A DNA stretch of 10,795 bases from Gammaproteobacteria bacterium (GCA_009923475.1 RFTM01000031.1:1-10795), one strand, 5' to 3'. Shown: positions 1 to 6,748, counted from the stretch's first letter. The notes: generated by a model from the letters alone, not told the origin. Numbers and translations: made by a program.

Positions 1-1
1 G

Positions 2-514
2 CTCGCCGACCGCGCGACCACGCCACCCGCCTGGAACGCCATGCACGCCCTGCTGTTCGCCGCCGTCCTGGCGCTCGGCGCCTGGATGCCGTACCGCATC
101 TTCGGGGTGGTGCCGTTCACGACCGCCGGCAGCCTCGTGGCGGCGGGTCCGCCGCCGGCGGTGGACCCTTATGCCGGCATCGAGGCGCCGCCGCCGCTGG
201 ACGCGCAGACGACCAAAGATTTCATGTGGTGCCGGTTCTGCCACAGCTTCGAGCAGGGCGGCCAGCACGGCGTCGGGCCCAACCTGCACCGCGTGTTCGG
301 TCGCCGCGCGGCGAGCGCGCCCGGGTTCTATTACTCGCCGGCCTTGGTCGCGGCGGGCAAGGAAGGGCTCGTGTGGGACGCGGCCCGCATCGAGACGCTG
401 ATCGCCGATCCTGCGGGGTTCCTCGGCGGAAGGCATCGCATGCGCTATCCGCCCATCCAGGACCCCGCGCGGCGCGCGCAGGTGGTCGCGGCCCTGAAGT
501 GGGAGACCCGCTAG
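2..514 (+). CDS. Class I c-type cytochrome, probably 5'-partial
   Basis: A membrane-anchored or exported haem protein that should carry electrons in the periplasm. Counting from the ATG at 41, the haem-binding CRFCH motif is at residues 64-68, followed by the class I signature GVGPNLHRVFGR (about 77-88) and YSPAL; Met134 in HRMRYPP is the likely sixth haem ligand. The C-terminal helix ends in AALKWETR. A hydrophobic stretch (about residues 2-26) precedes a Pro/Ala-rich linker and should be a signal sequence or anchor. The frame stays open from the ATG at 41 to the left edge (LADRATTPPAWNA), there is no Shine-Dalgarno before 41 and no basic N-region, so the true start is probably outside the window. 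It converges on the flavoprotein gene, with seven bases between the stop codons. The redox partner is unknown; flavin dehydrogenases next door are candidates. Family call sure; partner is inference. Confidence 0.85.
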   Translation, partial: LADRATTPPAWNAMHALLFAAVLALGAWMPYRIFGVVPFTTAGSLVAAGPPPAVDPYAGIEAPPPLDAQTTKDFMWCRFCHSFEQGGQHGVGPNLHRVFGRRAASAPGFYYSPALVAAGKEGLVWDAARIETLIADPAGFLGGRHRMRYPPIQDPARRAQVVAALKWETR

Positions 515-521
515 CGCAGGC

Positions 522-1598
522 TCAGCCGGCGAGACGGGCAGCGGAGGCCGGCACGCGGCAAGCCTGCTCGAGCTCGGCCCAGGTGTCGCCGCGCCGCAGC
601 GCGCCGACCTCGACCAGTTGCCGCTGCTCGACCGAATGCACGACGCAGGCGTCATGCCGACGGCCATCGAAGACCACCCAAGCGATGCCGCCCGGCTGTG
701 CCAGCACCGGCACGCACATGCCGGAGATGTTGGCGAGCTCGTGGGTGAAGCGGCGGCCCTCGGCGTTGGCGAGGAACCCGCCCTCGATGAGCAACGGGTG
801 AGGCACCACGATCTGCTGCGGGTCGGCCAGCGTGCCGAGACCCTGGTAAGCGGTCATGTCGCCGACGGCGGCGCCCAGCGCCTGACCCCAGAGGATGCCG
901 TCGCCCTGGTTGCCCTCGTGGCCGAAGTACTTGGCGTTCGCCATCTCGGGGATGTTCGCGGCGACCATCGCGTGGTTGCCGCCGAAGCCGCAGGTCGCGA
1001 GCACCACGGCGCCGCATCCGAGATGCTCCACGACCCCGCCCGGGCGCTCGATGCGCAGGCCGAGCACGCGGTCATCGGCGTCGGCATACAGGTCGGTCAC
1101 CCGGGCCTCGGTCATGATCTCGGCGCCCGCTCGGCCGCAGGCGTTCTGCAGCAGTCCGAGCAGTTCCTCGCCGTTGCGGCCCGGCGGGATGTGCAGGCGC
1201 GGGCGCGAGTGGCCGAGGCCGGTCCACTTGAAGTCGAGGAGCAGCGGCACGGCGTGATGTCCCGTGAGCCAGTCGAGCGTCGGGCCGGATTCGCGGGCGA
1301 TCAGGCGCGTGAGCGCGGGATCGGCGCGACCCTCGGTCTTGGCCATGACATCGTCGTAGAAGGACTGCGGGTCGTCTTCGATGCCGGCCGCGCGCTGCGC
1401 CGCGGTGCCGACGCCGCAGACGGCGCCCAGCGACATGGAGGTGCTGCCCCAGGGGCGCGCGTCGCGCTCCAGCACCAGCACCTCGCGGCCGGCGTCCCGC
1501 GCGGCGAGGGCGGCGGTGAGACCGCAGGCGCCGGCGCCGACGACAGCGACATCGACCGAGAACTCGAACGGCGGGATGTGGTCGCGGATGATGCCCAT
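522..1598 (-). CDS. FAD-dependent fumarate-reductase/ketosteroid-dehydrogenase-like flavoprotein, C-terminally truncated
   Basis: Member of the FAD_binding_2 family (fumarate reductase flavoproteins, 3-ketosteroid dehydrogenases). From the ATG at 1598, the Rossmann motif VVGAGACG is at residues 19-26, the ribose-binding Glu at 44 (VLERD) and the GSTSMSLG loop at 51-58. Further on are the FAD motif GNQGDGILWGQALGA and the segment GGFLANAEGRRFTHE typical of this family. The start at 1598 is preceded by GGAAGG at good spacing; an in-frame ATG at 1610 is an alternative. The product is 358 residues and stops in the segment GDTWAELEQACRVPASA. Family members normally continue about 100 residues or more past this point, including the GLYAAGE-type FAD-contacting segment. 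That segment is absent, and the downstream DNA encodes the convergent cytochrome instead. It is either a degraded gene or a novel short form; activity is doubtful. Family call is firm; substrate unknown. Confidence 0.85.
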   Translation of the reverse strand: MGIIRDHIPPFEFSVDVAVVGAGACGLTAALAARDAGREVLVLERDARPWGSTSMSLGAVCGVGTAAQRAAGIEDDPQSFYDDVMAKTEGRADPALTRLIARESGPTLDWLTGHHAVPLLLDFKWTGLGHSRPRLHIPPGRNGEELLGLLQNACGRAGAEIMTEARVTDLYADADDRVLGLRIERPGGVVEHLGCGAVVLATCGFGGNHAMVAANIPEMANAKYFGHEGNQGDGILWGQALGAAVGDMTAYQGLGTLADPQQIVVPHPLLIEGGFLANAEGRRFTHELANISGMCVPVLAQPGGIAWVVFDGRRHDACVVHSVEQRQLVEVGALRRGDTWAELEQACRVPASAARLAG

Positions 1599-1642
1599 GC
1601 TGCCTTCCATGACGGTGTGGAACGACCGTCCGACGGGCGCGG

Positions 1643-1651
1643 ATTCTAGCA
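1643..1651 (-). promoter_or_regulatory. Extended -10 promoter of the truncated flavoprotein gene
   Basis: Read on the minus strand this is TGCTAGAAT, an extended -10 element (TGn plus TAGAAT, five of six matches to TATAAT). It would start transcription about 35-40 bases before the ATG at 1598. No good -35 box is seen, as is common for extended -10 promoters. It lies in the 129-base divergent region shared with the oxidase gene. Confidence 0.5.
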
Positions 1652-1690
1652 TCGTGCCCGCGCCCGCATGCCGTGGCGCCGATGCTCGGC

Positions 1691-1696
1691 TACACT
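1691..1696 (+). promoter_or_regulatory. Candidate -10 box for the FAD oxidase operon
   Basis: TACACT (four of six matches to TATAAT) lies 31 bases before the ATG at 1728, leaving a leader of about 25 bases that contains the AGGGGGCGGG ribosome-binding region. The -35 region is not convincing. The divergent flavoprotein promoter lies about 45 bases upstream, so one regulator could serve both. Confidence 0.35.
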
Positions 1697-1727
1697 CGCA
1701 CCGGCGATCACAGTAGGGGGCGGGATC

Positions 1728-3320
1728 ATGTCGAAAGCGGTCCATCTGATGCCGGGCGCCATCGACGGCGCACTGTCGGAGCTGCGTCGCGTGCTCGGTG
1801 CGGAGCGGGTCATCACCGACCGCGCGGAGCTCGAGTTCCATTCGCAGGACGTCTACCGGTCAGGCGAACTGCCGGCCGCGCTGATCCGCCCGACGAGCAC
1901 CACGCAGCTGGCCGAAGCGCTGCGCGCGATCGCGCCGGCGCGGCTGCCGGTCGTGCCGCGCGGCGGCGGCATGTCCTACACCGACGGCTACCTGCCCAAG
2001 TCGCCCGGCTCGATCATGGTCGACCTGCTGGCCATGGACCGCATCGAGACCGTCGACGCCGAGGACTGTTTCGTCACGGTGCAGTGCGGCGCCACCTGGA
2101 AGTCGCTGTTCGAGGCGCTGGCGCCGCATGGCGTGCGCACTCCGTACTACGGACCGCTCTCCGGCCTGCGCTCGAGCGTCGGCGGCGCGCTGTCGCAGGG
2201 CAGCATCTTCCTCGGCTCCGGCCGCTACGGTCCGGTGGCGGAGAGCGTCATCGGCCTCGACGTGGTGACGGTCGACGGGCGGGTGCTGCAGCTCGGCAGC
2301 CATGCCAACAAGAACGGCAAGCCCTTCTTCCGCCAGTTCGGCCCCGACACGCTCGGCATGTTCCTCTCCGATTGCGGCGCGCTCGGCATCAAGACCCGCG
2401 CGACTTTCCGGCTCATCCGTCCGCAACCCGAAGCGCGTTTCCTGTCCTTCAGTTTCCGCGACCCCGGCGCGCTGTTCGCGGCCATGGCCGACGTCGCCCG
2501 CGCCGATGTCATCTCCGAGCAGTTCGGCTTCGACCCGGGCCTGCAGGCGGTGCGCATGAAGCGCACCAGTCTCGCCGCCGACGCCAAGGCGCTGGGCGCC
2601 GTCGTCAAGAGCGCGGGCGGCGTGCTGAAGGGCCTCAAGGAAGGCGCGAAGGTCGTCATGGCCGGCCGCAATTTCCTCGAGGAGGGGACGTTCTCCATCC
2701 ATCTTTCCCTCGACGGCCTTGACGCCGCCGATGCCGATGCCAAGGCCGCGATCGTGCGCCGCATCATGTCGGCACAGGGCACCGAGGTCGAGAACACCGT
2801 GCCCAAGGTCATGCGCGCCAACCCCTTCGCCGAGGTGAACAGCATGCTCGGCCCGGGCGGTGAGCGCTGGGTGCCGGTCCACGGCACCGTGCCCTTCTCG
2901 AAGGCCTTGTCGATGTACCAGGCCTGTGAGGCGGTGTTCGCACGGCACGCAGAGGCCATGCAGCGTTTCGACATCGACCGCGGCTACCTCATGTGCACGG
3001 TCGGCGGATCGGGCACGCTGCTCGAACCCGTGCTCTATTGGCCGGACGCCCGGCTCGGTTTCCACGAGCGCGTGCTCGACGCGGGCTACCTCGCGAAGCT
3101 GCCCAGCTTCCCGCCGAACCCGGAGGCCGCCGCGGCCGTCGCCGAGCTGCGCGGCGATCTTGCGACCGCGTTCATGGAGCAGGGCGCCGTGAGCTTCCAG
3201 ATCGGCAAGTTCTACCGCTATCAGGAGGGGCTGGAGCCGACCGCCGCAGGCTTGCTGCGCGAGCTCAAGAGCCTGCTCGACCCGGACAGCCGGATGAACC
3301 CCGGCGCGCTCGGGCTTTGA
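1728..3320 (+). CDS. GlcD-like FAD-binding oxidase/dehydrogenase (VAO/PCMH superfamily)
   Basis: A 530-residue flavin oxidoreductase. The PCMH-type FAD-binding domain spans about residues 48-232. It contains VVPRGGGMSYTDGYLP (75-90), in the place of the usual P-x-GxGTS-x-xG pyrophosphate loop, then SSVGGALSQGS, GRYGPVAESVIGLDVVTVDG (166-184) and FLSDCGALGIKTRATFRL. The C-terminal half is the FAD-linked oxidase cap domain and ends in DPDSRMNPGALGL, the ending typical of GlcD and D-lactate dehydrogenase relatives. The GGHS-type histidine of covalent flavoproteins is absent from the first loop, so FAD is probably not bound covalently there. The start at 1728 follows AGGGGG; upstream in-frame ATGs lack one. 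It is the first gene of an apparent operon with the two genes downstream (gaps of 44 and 39 bases). It likely oxidises a hydroxy acid or alcohol; the substrate cannot be told from sequence. The acceptor could be a cytochrome c or quinone (inference). Confidence 0.88.
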   Translation: MSKAVHLMPGAIDGALSELRRVLGAERVITDRAELEFHSQDVYRSGELPAALIRPTSTTQLAEALRAIAPARLPVVPRGGGMSYTDGYLPKSPGSIMVDLLAMDRIETVDAEDCFVTVQCGATWKSLFEALAPHGVRTPYYGPLSGLRSSVGGALSQGSIFLGSGRYGPVAESVIGLDVVTVDGRVLQLGSHANKNGKPFFRQFGPDTLGMFLSDCGALGIKTRATFRLIRPQPEARFLSFSFRDPGALFAAMADVARADVISEQFGFDPGLQAVRMKRTSLAADAKALGAVVKSAGGVLKGLKEGAKVVMAGRNFLEEGTFSIHLSLDGLDAADADAKAAIVRRIMSAQGTEVENTVPKVMRANPFAEVNSMLGPGGERWVPVHGTVPFSKALSMYQACEAVFARHAEAMQRFDIDRGYLMCTVGGSGTLLEPVLYWPDARLGFHERVLDAGYLAKLPSFPPNPEAAAAVAELRGDLATAFMEQGAVSFQIGKFYRYQEGLEPTAAGLLRELKSLLDPDSRMNPGALGL

Positions 3321-3364
3321 CCGCGCCCATCGATCCGCATTCCATATCCATCAGGGGGATCCAT

Positions 3365-3670
3365 ATGTCCAAGATCGTCGTGCTGTTCAACCTCAAGCCG
3401 GGCGTCAGCGTCGCCGACTACGAGAAGTTCGCGCGCGAGACCGACCTGCCGATCGTCAACCGGCTGCCCTCGGTGCGCAGCTTCGAGGTGCTGAAATCGC
3501 AGGGCCTGTTGGGCGGAGGCACGGCGCCGTTCCAGTACATCGAGATCATCGACCTCAACAGCCTCGAGCAGCTCGGGCAGGACGTCTCGACCGAGACCAT
3601 GCAGAAGGTGGCCGCGACCTTCCAGTCGATGGCGGACAACCCGCAGTTCATCGTCACCGAGTCGCTGTGA
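3365..3670 (+). CDS. HapK/RedY-like protein
   Basis: A 101-residue protein that begins with MSKIVVLFNLKPGVSVADYE and ends NPQFIVTESL. It matches what I recall of the REDY-like/HapK family, small dimeric alpha-beta-barrel (ferredoxin-like) proteins first named from prodigiosin-type pigment clusters but found widely in proteobacteria next to catabolic genes. The pattern of an N-terminal beta strand, a helix after 'VADYEKF', a central strand FQYIEIIDL and a C-terminal strand fits that fold. The length is normal for the family. The start at 3365 is preceded by AGGGGG about six bases away. It lies 44 bases after the FAD oxidase stop and 39 before the next gene, so probably the same transcript. No pigment biosynthesis genes are visible nearby. 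An enzymatic or binding role in the same pathway as the oxidase is inferred; its chemistry is not known. Confidence 0.75.
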   Translation: MSKIVVLFNLKPGVSVADYEKFARETDLPIVNRLPSVRSFEVLKSQGLLGGGTAPFQYIEIIDLNSLEQLGQDVSTETMQKVAATFQSMADNPQFIVTESL

Positions 3671-3709
3671 CCGAGGCCGCGGCGCCCGGCGCGTCCTGAG
3701 GAGCTGCAC

Positions 3710-4468
3710 ATGCCCGTCCCCCATCGCCGCATCCGCGGCAAGCTCCACTACACCAGCGACGCGCCCGGCCGCGAAGGGCAGGAGCGCGGCCGTGAGCATT
3801 TCACCATCACGGTCGCGGGCGACGGACGCCGCAGCTTGCGGGCGCTGACCGAGATCGACGACGCGCCCAACGTGCTGCGCGACGTCACCTTGAGCCTGGG
3901 CGCCGATTGGCGTCCGCTCGACGCCTTCGTGCGCATCTCCGTGGGCGACCGCTTCGCCGGCTCGAGCTGGTTCCGTTTCAGCGACCGCCTTGCCGAGTGC
4001 GAGGGCTACACGGCGGGCGACGGGCGCATCTCGCAGCGTTGGCCGCTCGATCGGCCGATCGACGGGTTCGGCACGCACCCGATCCAGGCCGACTCCTGGC
4101 TGACCAGCATGGTCGACCTGTCGAAGGGGCCGTCGCGGGGCGAGTACGACAACCTCCTGATGTGTTCGCTCGACCATCGCGGTGCGACGGGGCCGATGCT
4201 GACCCGCTTCCCTAACCCGGTGAAGCTCGCCTACCTCGGGCCCGAGCGCATCACCGTGCGCGCCGGCAGCTTCGATGCGCTGCATTACCGTTTCGCCGAG
4301 ACCACCGACGACGGCAGCGGCGAGACCGGCAACGCGCCCGGCAAGCATCCGCCTTACGACCTGTGGTGCACGGCCGACGGCGACCGGGTCTGCCTGTTGG
4401 CCTATGTGACGGGGTACATGATGACGCGCTACGAGCTCGTCGAGTACGAGGTCATCGGTCCACGATGA
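3710..4468 (+). CDS. Conserved-looking protein of unknown function, 252 residues
   Basis: I do not recognise this family with confidence. It has no signal peptide or transmembrane segment and is predicted soluble. The sequence is rich in alternating hydrophobic and polar stretches, which suggests mostly beta structure. Segments that look conserved are GTHPIQADSWLTSM (121-134), LGPERITVRAGSFDALHYRF (176-195) and HPPYDLWCTADGDRVCLLAY (213-232). The pattern 'E.I.V.AG.FDALHYRF' followed by a 'W...DG' segment recalls DUF3108-type lipocalin-like beta proteins; that is only a resemblance. GAGGAG six bases before the ATG at 3710 supports the start. It is the last gene of the run beginning with the FAD oxidase (39 bases after the HapK-like stop). 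Its final 17 bases overlap the 3' end of the convergent VOC gene. A small-molecule binding or accessory role in that pathway is inference. Confidence 0.7.
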   Translation: MPVPHRRIRGKLHYTSDAPGREGQERGREHFTITVAGDGRRSLRALTEIDDAPNVLRDVTLSLGADWRPLDAFVRISVGDRFAGSSWFRFSDRLAECEGYTAGDGRISQRWPLDRPIDGFGTHPIQADSWLTSMVDLSKGPSRGEYDNLLMCSLDHRGATGPMLTRFPNPVKLAYLGPERITVRAGSFDALHYRFAETTDDGSGETGNAPGKHPPYDLWCTADGDRVCLLAYVTGYMMTRYELVEYEVIGPR

Positions 4469-5357
4469 TCTCCAGCCACTCGCCGGCGGCCCCGCGCAGC
4501 ATCCCGGCGCGCCGGCCATCGTAAGGCGCATCGACGCGCGGCACGGGCGGCATCGTCCAGGGCAGCTCGCCGATCACGGCCCCGATCCTGTGGGGATCGG
4601 CCACGAAGGTCACCATGGCGAGGCCGGGTGGCAGGTCGGCGGCGCGTTGCGGCCTCGGGACCGCAGTCTCAGGGTACTGGTCGAGCTCGAGCGCAAAGCC
4701 CGGTGGCAGGGGCACCAGCGCCAACGGGGTGGTCGCCTCCGGTGGCAGGCCGTGCGCTGCTTGCAGCACGCCCACCGGCGACTCGTAGGACGGGGTGACG
4801 GGCAGACCGAGCACATCTCGATAGAACGCCTGCATCGCCGGCATCGAAGGTCCGCCCAATACCAGGATGAAACTGCGGTCGACGGAACTGCGCGCGGGCG
4901 TCTTCACGTAGGTACCGCCGGCGGCGGGCAGTCGCGTGAAATAGTTGAGCTCGCCGGCGGGACCGAGCGCCTGCATCGCGATGATGGCCGGGTTGGAGGC
5001 GAGCGGTTCGGGCGGGCCGATGACCTTGAACGAGGAGCCCGGAGCGTCGAACTGCCGCGCGAGGGCCTCAGGGTCCAGGGCGAGGATCTCGTTGGCGTTC
5101 CAGCCATGGGTCATCAGCGCGGCGTAGCCGGCGGTCGCGGGGCGCTCGACCAGTCGCAGCGTGAAGTCGGGCGAGGCGGGCGCCTGCAGCAGCAGCGATC
5201 GGCTGCCGCGGGCCTGCGGGGCGCCCCAGGCGGCGGCGAGCTCGTCCGATACCGGGGTCCGTCCCGCCACCCTGTAGCCCAACTGATCGGCATAGGCCTG
5301 TTCGGCCGCATCGAGGTCGGGAACGCAAAGGGTGACCACGAGGATGGCGTCGAGCAT
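4452..5357 (-). CDS. Two-module VOC (glyoxalase/dioxygenase fold) protein
   Basis: A 301-residue protein with two vicinal-oxygen-chelate modules. Module 1 (about 1-140) opens MLDAILVVTLCVPDLDAAEQAYADQLGYRV in the usual beta-alpha pattern and closes at GPAGELNYF (Glu136). Module 2 (about 160-300) has RSFILVLGGPSMPAMQAFYRDVLGLPV, then FALELDQYP (Glu224) and GEWLEIIV (Glu293/Glu296). The His normally found on the first strand of VOC metalloenzymes is missing from both modules, so metal binding may differ or be lost. The family includes extradiol dioxygenases, glyoxalases and resistance proteins; which one applies cannot be told. The ATG at 5357 lacks a Shine-Dalgarno but sits six bases after a TACGAT box, so the mRNA may be leaderless. 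Longer in-frame extensions upstream are not family-like. Its end overlaps the 252-residue gene by 17 bases, tail to tail. Confidence 0.78.
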   Translation of the reverse strand: MLDAILVVTLCVPDLDAAEQAYADQLGYRVAGRTPVSDELAAAWGAPQARGSRSLLLQAPASPDFTLRLVERPATAGYAALMTHGWNANEILALDPEALARQFDAPGSSFKVIGPPEPLASNPAIIAMQALGPAGELNYFTRLPAAGGTYVKTPARSSVDRSFILVLGGPSMPAMQAFYRDVLGLPVTPSYESPVGVLQAAHGLPPEATTPLALVPLPPGFALELDQYPETAVPRPQRAADLPPGLAMVTFVADPHRIGAVIGELPWTMPPVPRVDAPYDGRRAGMLRGAAGEWLEIIVDR

Positions 5358-5363
5358 CCGGGC

Positions 5364-5369
5364 ATCGTA
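5364..5369 (-). promoter_or_regulatory. Candidate -10 box giving a leaderless VOC transcript
   Basis: On the minus strand TACGAT ends six bases before the ATG at 5357, the distance at which transcription would start at or beside the start codon. No ribosome-binding site lies between. The -35 region is weak, so this is a suggestion only. Confidence 0.3.
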
Positions 5370-5461
5370 GCGCGTCGTCGGTCGGGTCCGCGCCCGGGTC
5401 GCACAGTGGACAGGCTTGCGGCTTGCCCGTGCCGCGGATGCACGGACCGTCAGGGCAGGCG

Positions 5462-5467
5462 TAGTAT
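5462..5467 (+). promoter_or_regulatory. Candidate -10 box of the small-protein/cupin operon
   Basis: TAGTAT (four of six matches to TATAAT) lies 44 bases before the ATG at 5512, in the divergent region with the VOC gene. It would give a leader of about 38 bases that contains GGGAG at 5499-5503. No strong -35 match is visible. Confidence 0.35.
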
Positions 5468-5511
5468 CGGGACGAGCGGCCACGGGGGGCCGCGCAACGG
5501 GAGCCCGTCGC

Positions 5512-5766
5512 ATGAAGTCGATTCCGCACAAGCGCAGCCGCGAGGTCGAGGCTTGGCTGCGCAAGGAAGAGGTGGAGCAGCGCAAGCGCTACCGCAAGAT
5601 CGTCGCCGAGCAGGAGGCGCTCTCGCCGAAGCGTGACAAGTGGATCGCGCAGTTCCTGCAGCGCATCCAGACCCGTGGTGTCCACACGCACTACGACCAG
5701 ATGCGCAAGGTCCGGCCGGAGGAGATCCCGGTCAAGCCGAAGCGCAAGTTCCGCGTGGTGTTCTGA
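5512..5766 (+). CDS. Small basic charged protein of unknown function, 84 residues
   Basis: Starts MKSIPHKRSREVEAWLRKEE and ends PKRKFRVVF. It is dominated by Lys, Arg, Glu and Gln. The first half (about residues 8-55) should form one long amphipathic helix or a short coiled coil. There is no signal peptide, membrane segment, metal motif or cysteine. GGGAG eight bases before the ATG at 5512 supports this start; the reading frame extends upstream to 5416 but that part lies in the promoter region. It lies 28 bases before the cupin gene, on the same strand, and is probably co-transcribed. I do not recognise the family. Its strongly basic character would allow nucleic-acid or anionic-protein binding, and its place before the cupin suggests a partner or chaperone-like role. 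Both are inferences. Confidence 0.65.
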   Translation: MKSIPHKRSREVEAWLRKEEVEQRKRYRKIVAEQEALSPKRDKWIAQFLQRIQTRGVHTHYDQMRKVRPEEIPVKPKRKFRVVF

Positions 5767-5794
5767 CGCGACCCCTTCCAGAGAGGACCGACAC

Positions 5795-6748
5795 ATGGCC
5801 CGTCCGCATATCGAACCGTTCGTCGACCGCGACGTCCCCTTCAAGAAGATGACGCTGCCGGGTTTCCCCCGGGGCATGCAGTACAAGATGCTGTCGCTCG
5901 ACACCGACGACGGCGCCTGCACCATGACGGTGCTCTACGAGCCGGGCTACAAGCAGCCCCCCGGCATGAGCTACGCCGAGTACGAGCTCTTCATCATGTC
6001 GGGCTCCGTCACCATCGGCGAGAAGGTGTGGGGGCCGGGCAGCTACATCTTCGTGCCGGCCGGGGTCGCCATCGAGGCCATGTCCTCGCCGCGCGGCGCC
6101 ACCGGCCTGCTGTTCTACAACTACGGCGAGCCGTCGTTCGTCGAGTCGGACAGCGACCACAAGCACGCCGAGCGCAACCGGCTCGCGATGGTCAACTCCT
6201 ACGAGAACATGCACTGGACCTCGACCAACTTCTTCCCGGCGACGGCCCCGGGCTGCATGGTCAAGGTGCTGCGCTTCGATCCGCGCACCCACGGCTTCAC
6301 GTTCCTGTACTGCATGACGCCCAACTTCTGGCAGGACAACATCTCCTACCACGACTGCTGCGAAGAGGCGTACCACATCTGGGGCACGTCCTGGATGATG
6401 CAGTTCGGCGACCTGCCGACCGGCGGCTACTTCTGGCGGCCGCCCTACATCAACCACGGCGCATTCGCCTCCAAGCTCGGCATCCTCGCGATCGGCCGCA
6501 CGGACACGCAGCTCTACAACCACTTCCATTTCAATCCGTGGACCAACATCGAAGAGAACCAGGAGCGCGCCGCGAGCCGCTTGCTCAACCGCAACCCTGA
6601 GCTCTACAAGTGGGTGAACTCGCACGGGCACAACCACCCGATCGACTTCGAGTTCGACCACGGGCACGCGCACGGCGACATGGCCCACCACCACGGTGAC
6701 GGCATGGTCGACCACAAGCACAAGAAGAAGAAGCGCAGCCGCCGCTGA
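5795..6748 (+). CDS. Double-cupin protein with histidine-rich C-terminal tail
   Basis: A 317-residue protein with two cupin-like beta barrels and a metal-binding-type tail. Barrel 1 (about 40-110) contains MSYAEYELFIMSGSVTIGEK (58-77) and GPGSYIFVPAGV, with acidic residues in place of the usual HxH. Barrel 2 (about 155-245) contains CCEEAYHIWG (188-197) and GGYFWRPPYINHGAF (210-224), which resemble cupin motifs 1 and 2; Glu190/191, His194 and His221 are candidate metal ligands. Residues 277-309 hold twelve histidines, and the protein ends KHKKKKRSRR. Cupins of this type include dioxygenases and isomerases, so an iron-, manganese- or nickel-dependent reaction is plausible but unproven. GAGAGGA seven bases before the ATG at 5795 fixes the start. 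It is 28 bases downstream of the small basic protein, and the stop codon falls in the loop of a strong hairpin. Confidence 0.8.
   Translation: MARPHIEPFVDRDVPFKKMTLPGFPRGMQYKMLSLDTDDGACTMTVLYEPGYKQPPGMSYAEYELFIMSGSVTIGEKVWGPGSYIFVPAGVAIEAMSSPRGATGLLFYNYGEPSFVESDSDHKHAERNRLAMVNSYENMHWTSTNFFPATAPGCMVKVLRFDPRTHGFTFLYCMTPNFWQDNISYHDCCEEAYHIWGTSWMMQFGDLPTGGYFWRPPYINHGAFASKLGILAIGRTDTQLYNHFHFNPWTNIEENQERAASRLLNRNPELYKWVNSHGHNHPIDFEFDHGHAHGDMAHHHGDGMVDHKHKKKKRSRR

Noticed and set aside
41..521. Frameshift or stop-codon read-through restoring the flavoprotein C-terminus
   Set aside because: The frame beyond the TGA at 522 gives no FAD-dehydrogenase motif, and the opposite strand clearly encodes cytochrome c.
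618..1649. Long plus-strand open frame opposite the flavoprotein gene
   Set aside because: Low-complexity Ala/Arg/Gly/His composition, no family motifs, and it mirrors a real flavin-binding protein; a GC-rich antisense shadow.
1860..3065. Long minus-strand open frame opposite the FAD oxidase
   Set aside because: Translation is His/Arg/Glu-rich without motifs, while the plus strand carries clear FAD-domain signatures.
5412..5426. Tandem GGCTTGC repeat between the VOC gene and the small-protein gene
   Set aside because: Only two seven-base copies; too short to distinguish from chance in GC-rich DNA.
5732..6721. Minus-strand open frame opposite the cupin gene
   Set aside because: Val/Arg/Glu repeats are the complement of cupin codons; no start signal and no family resemblance.
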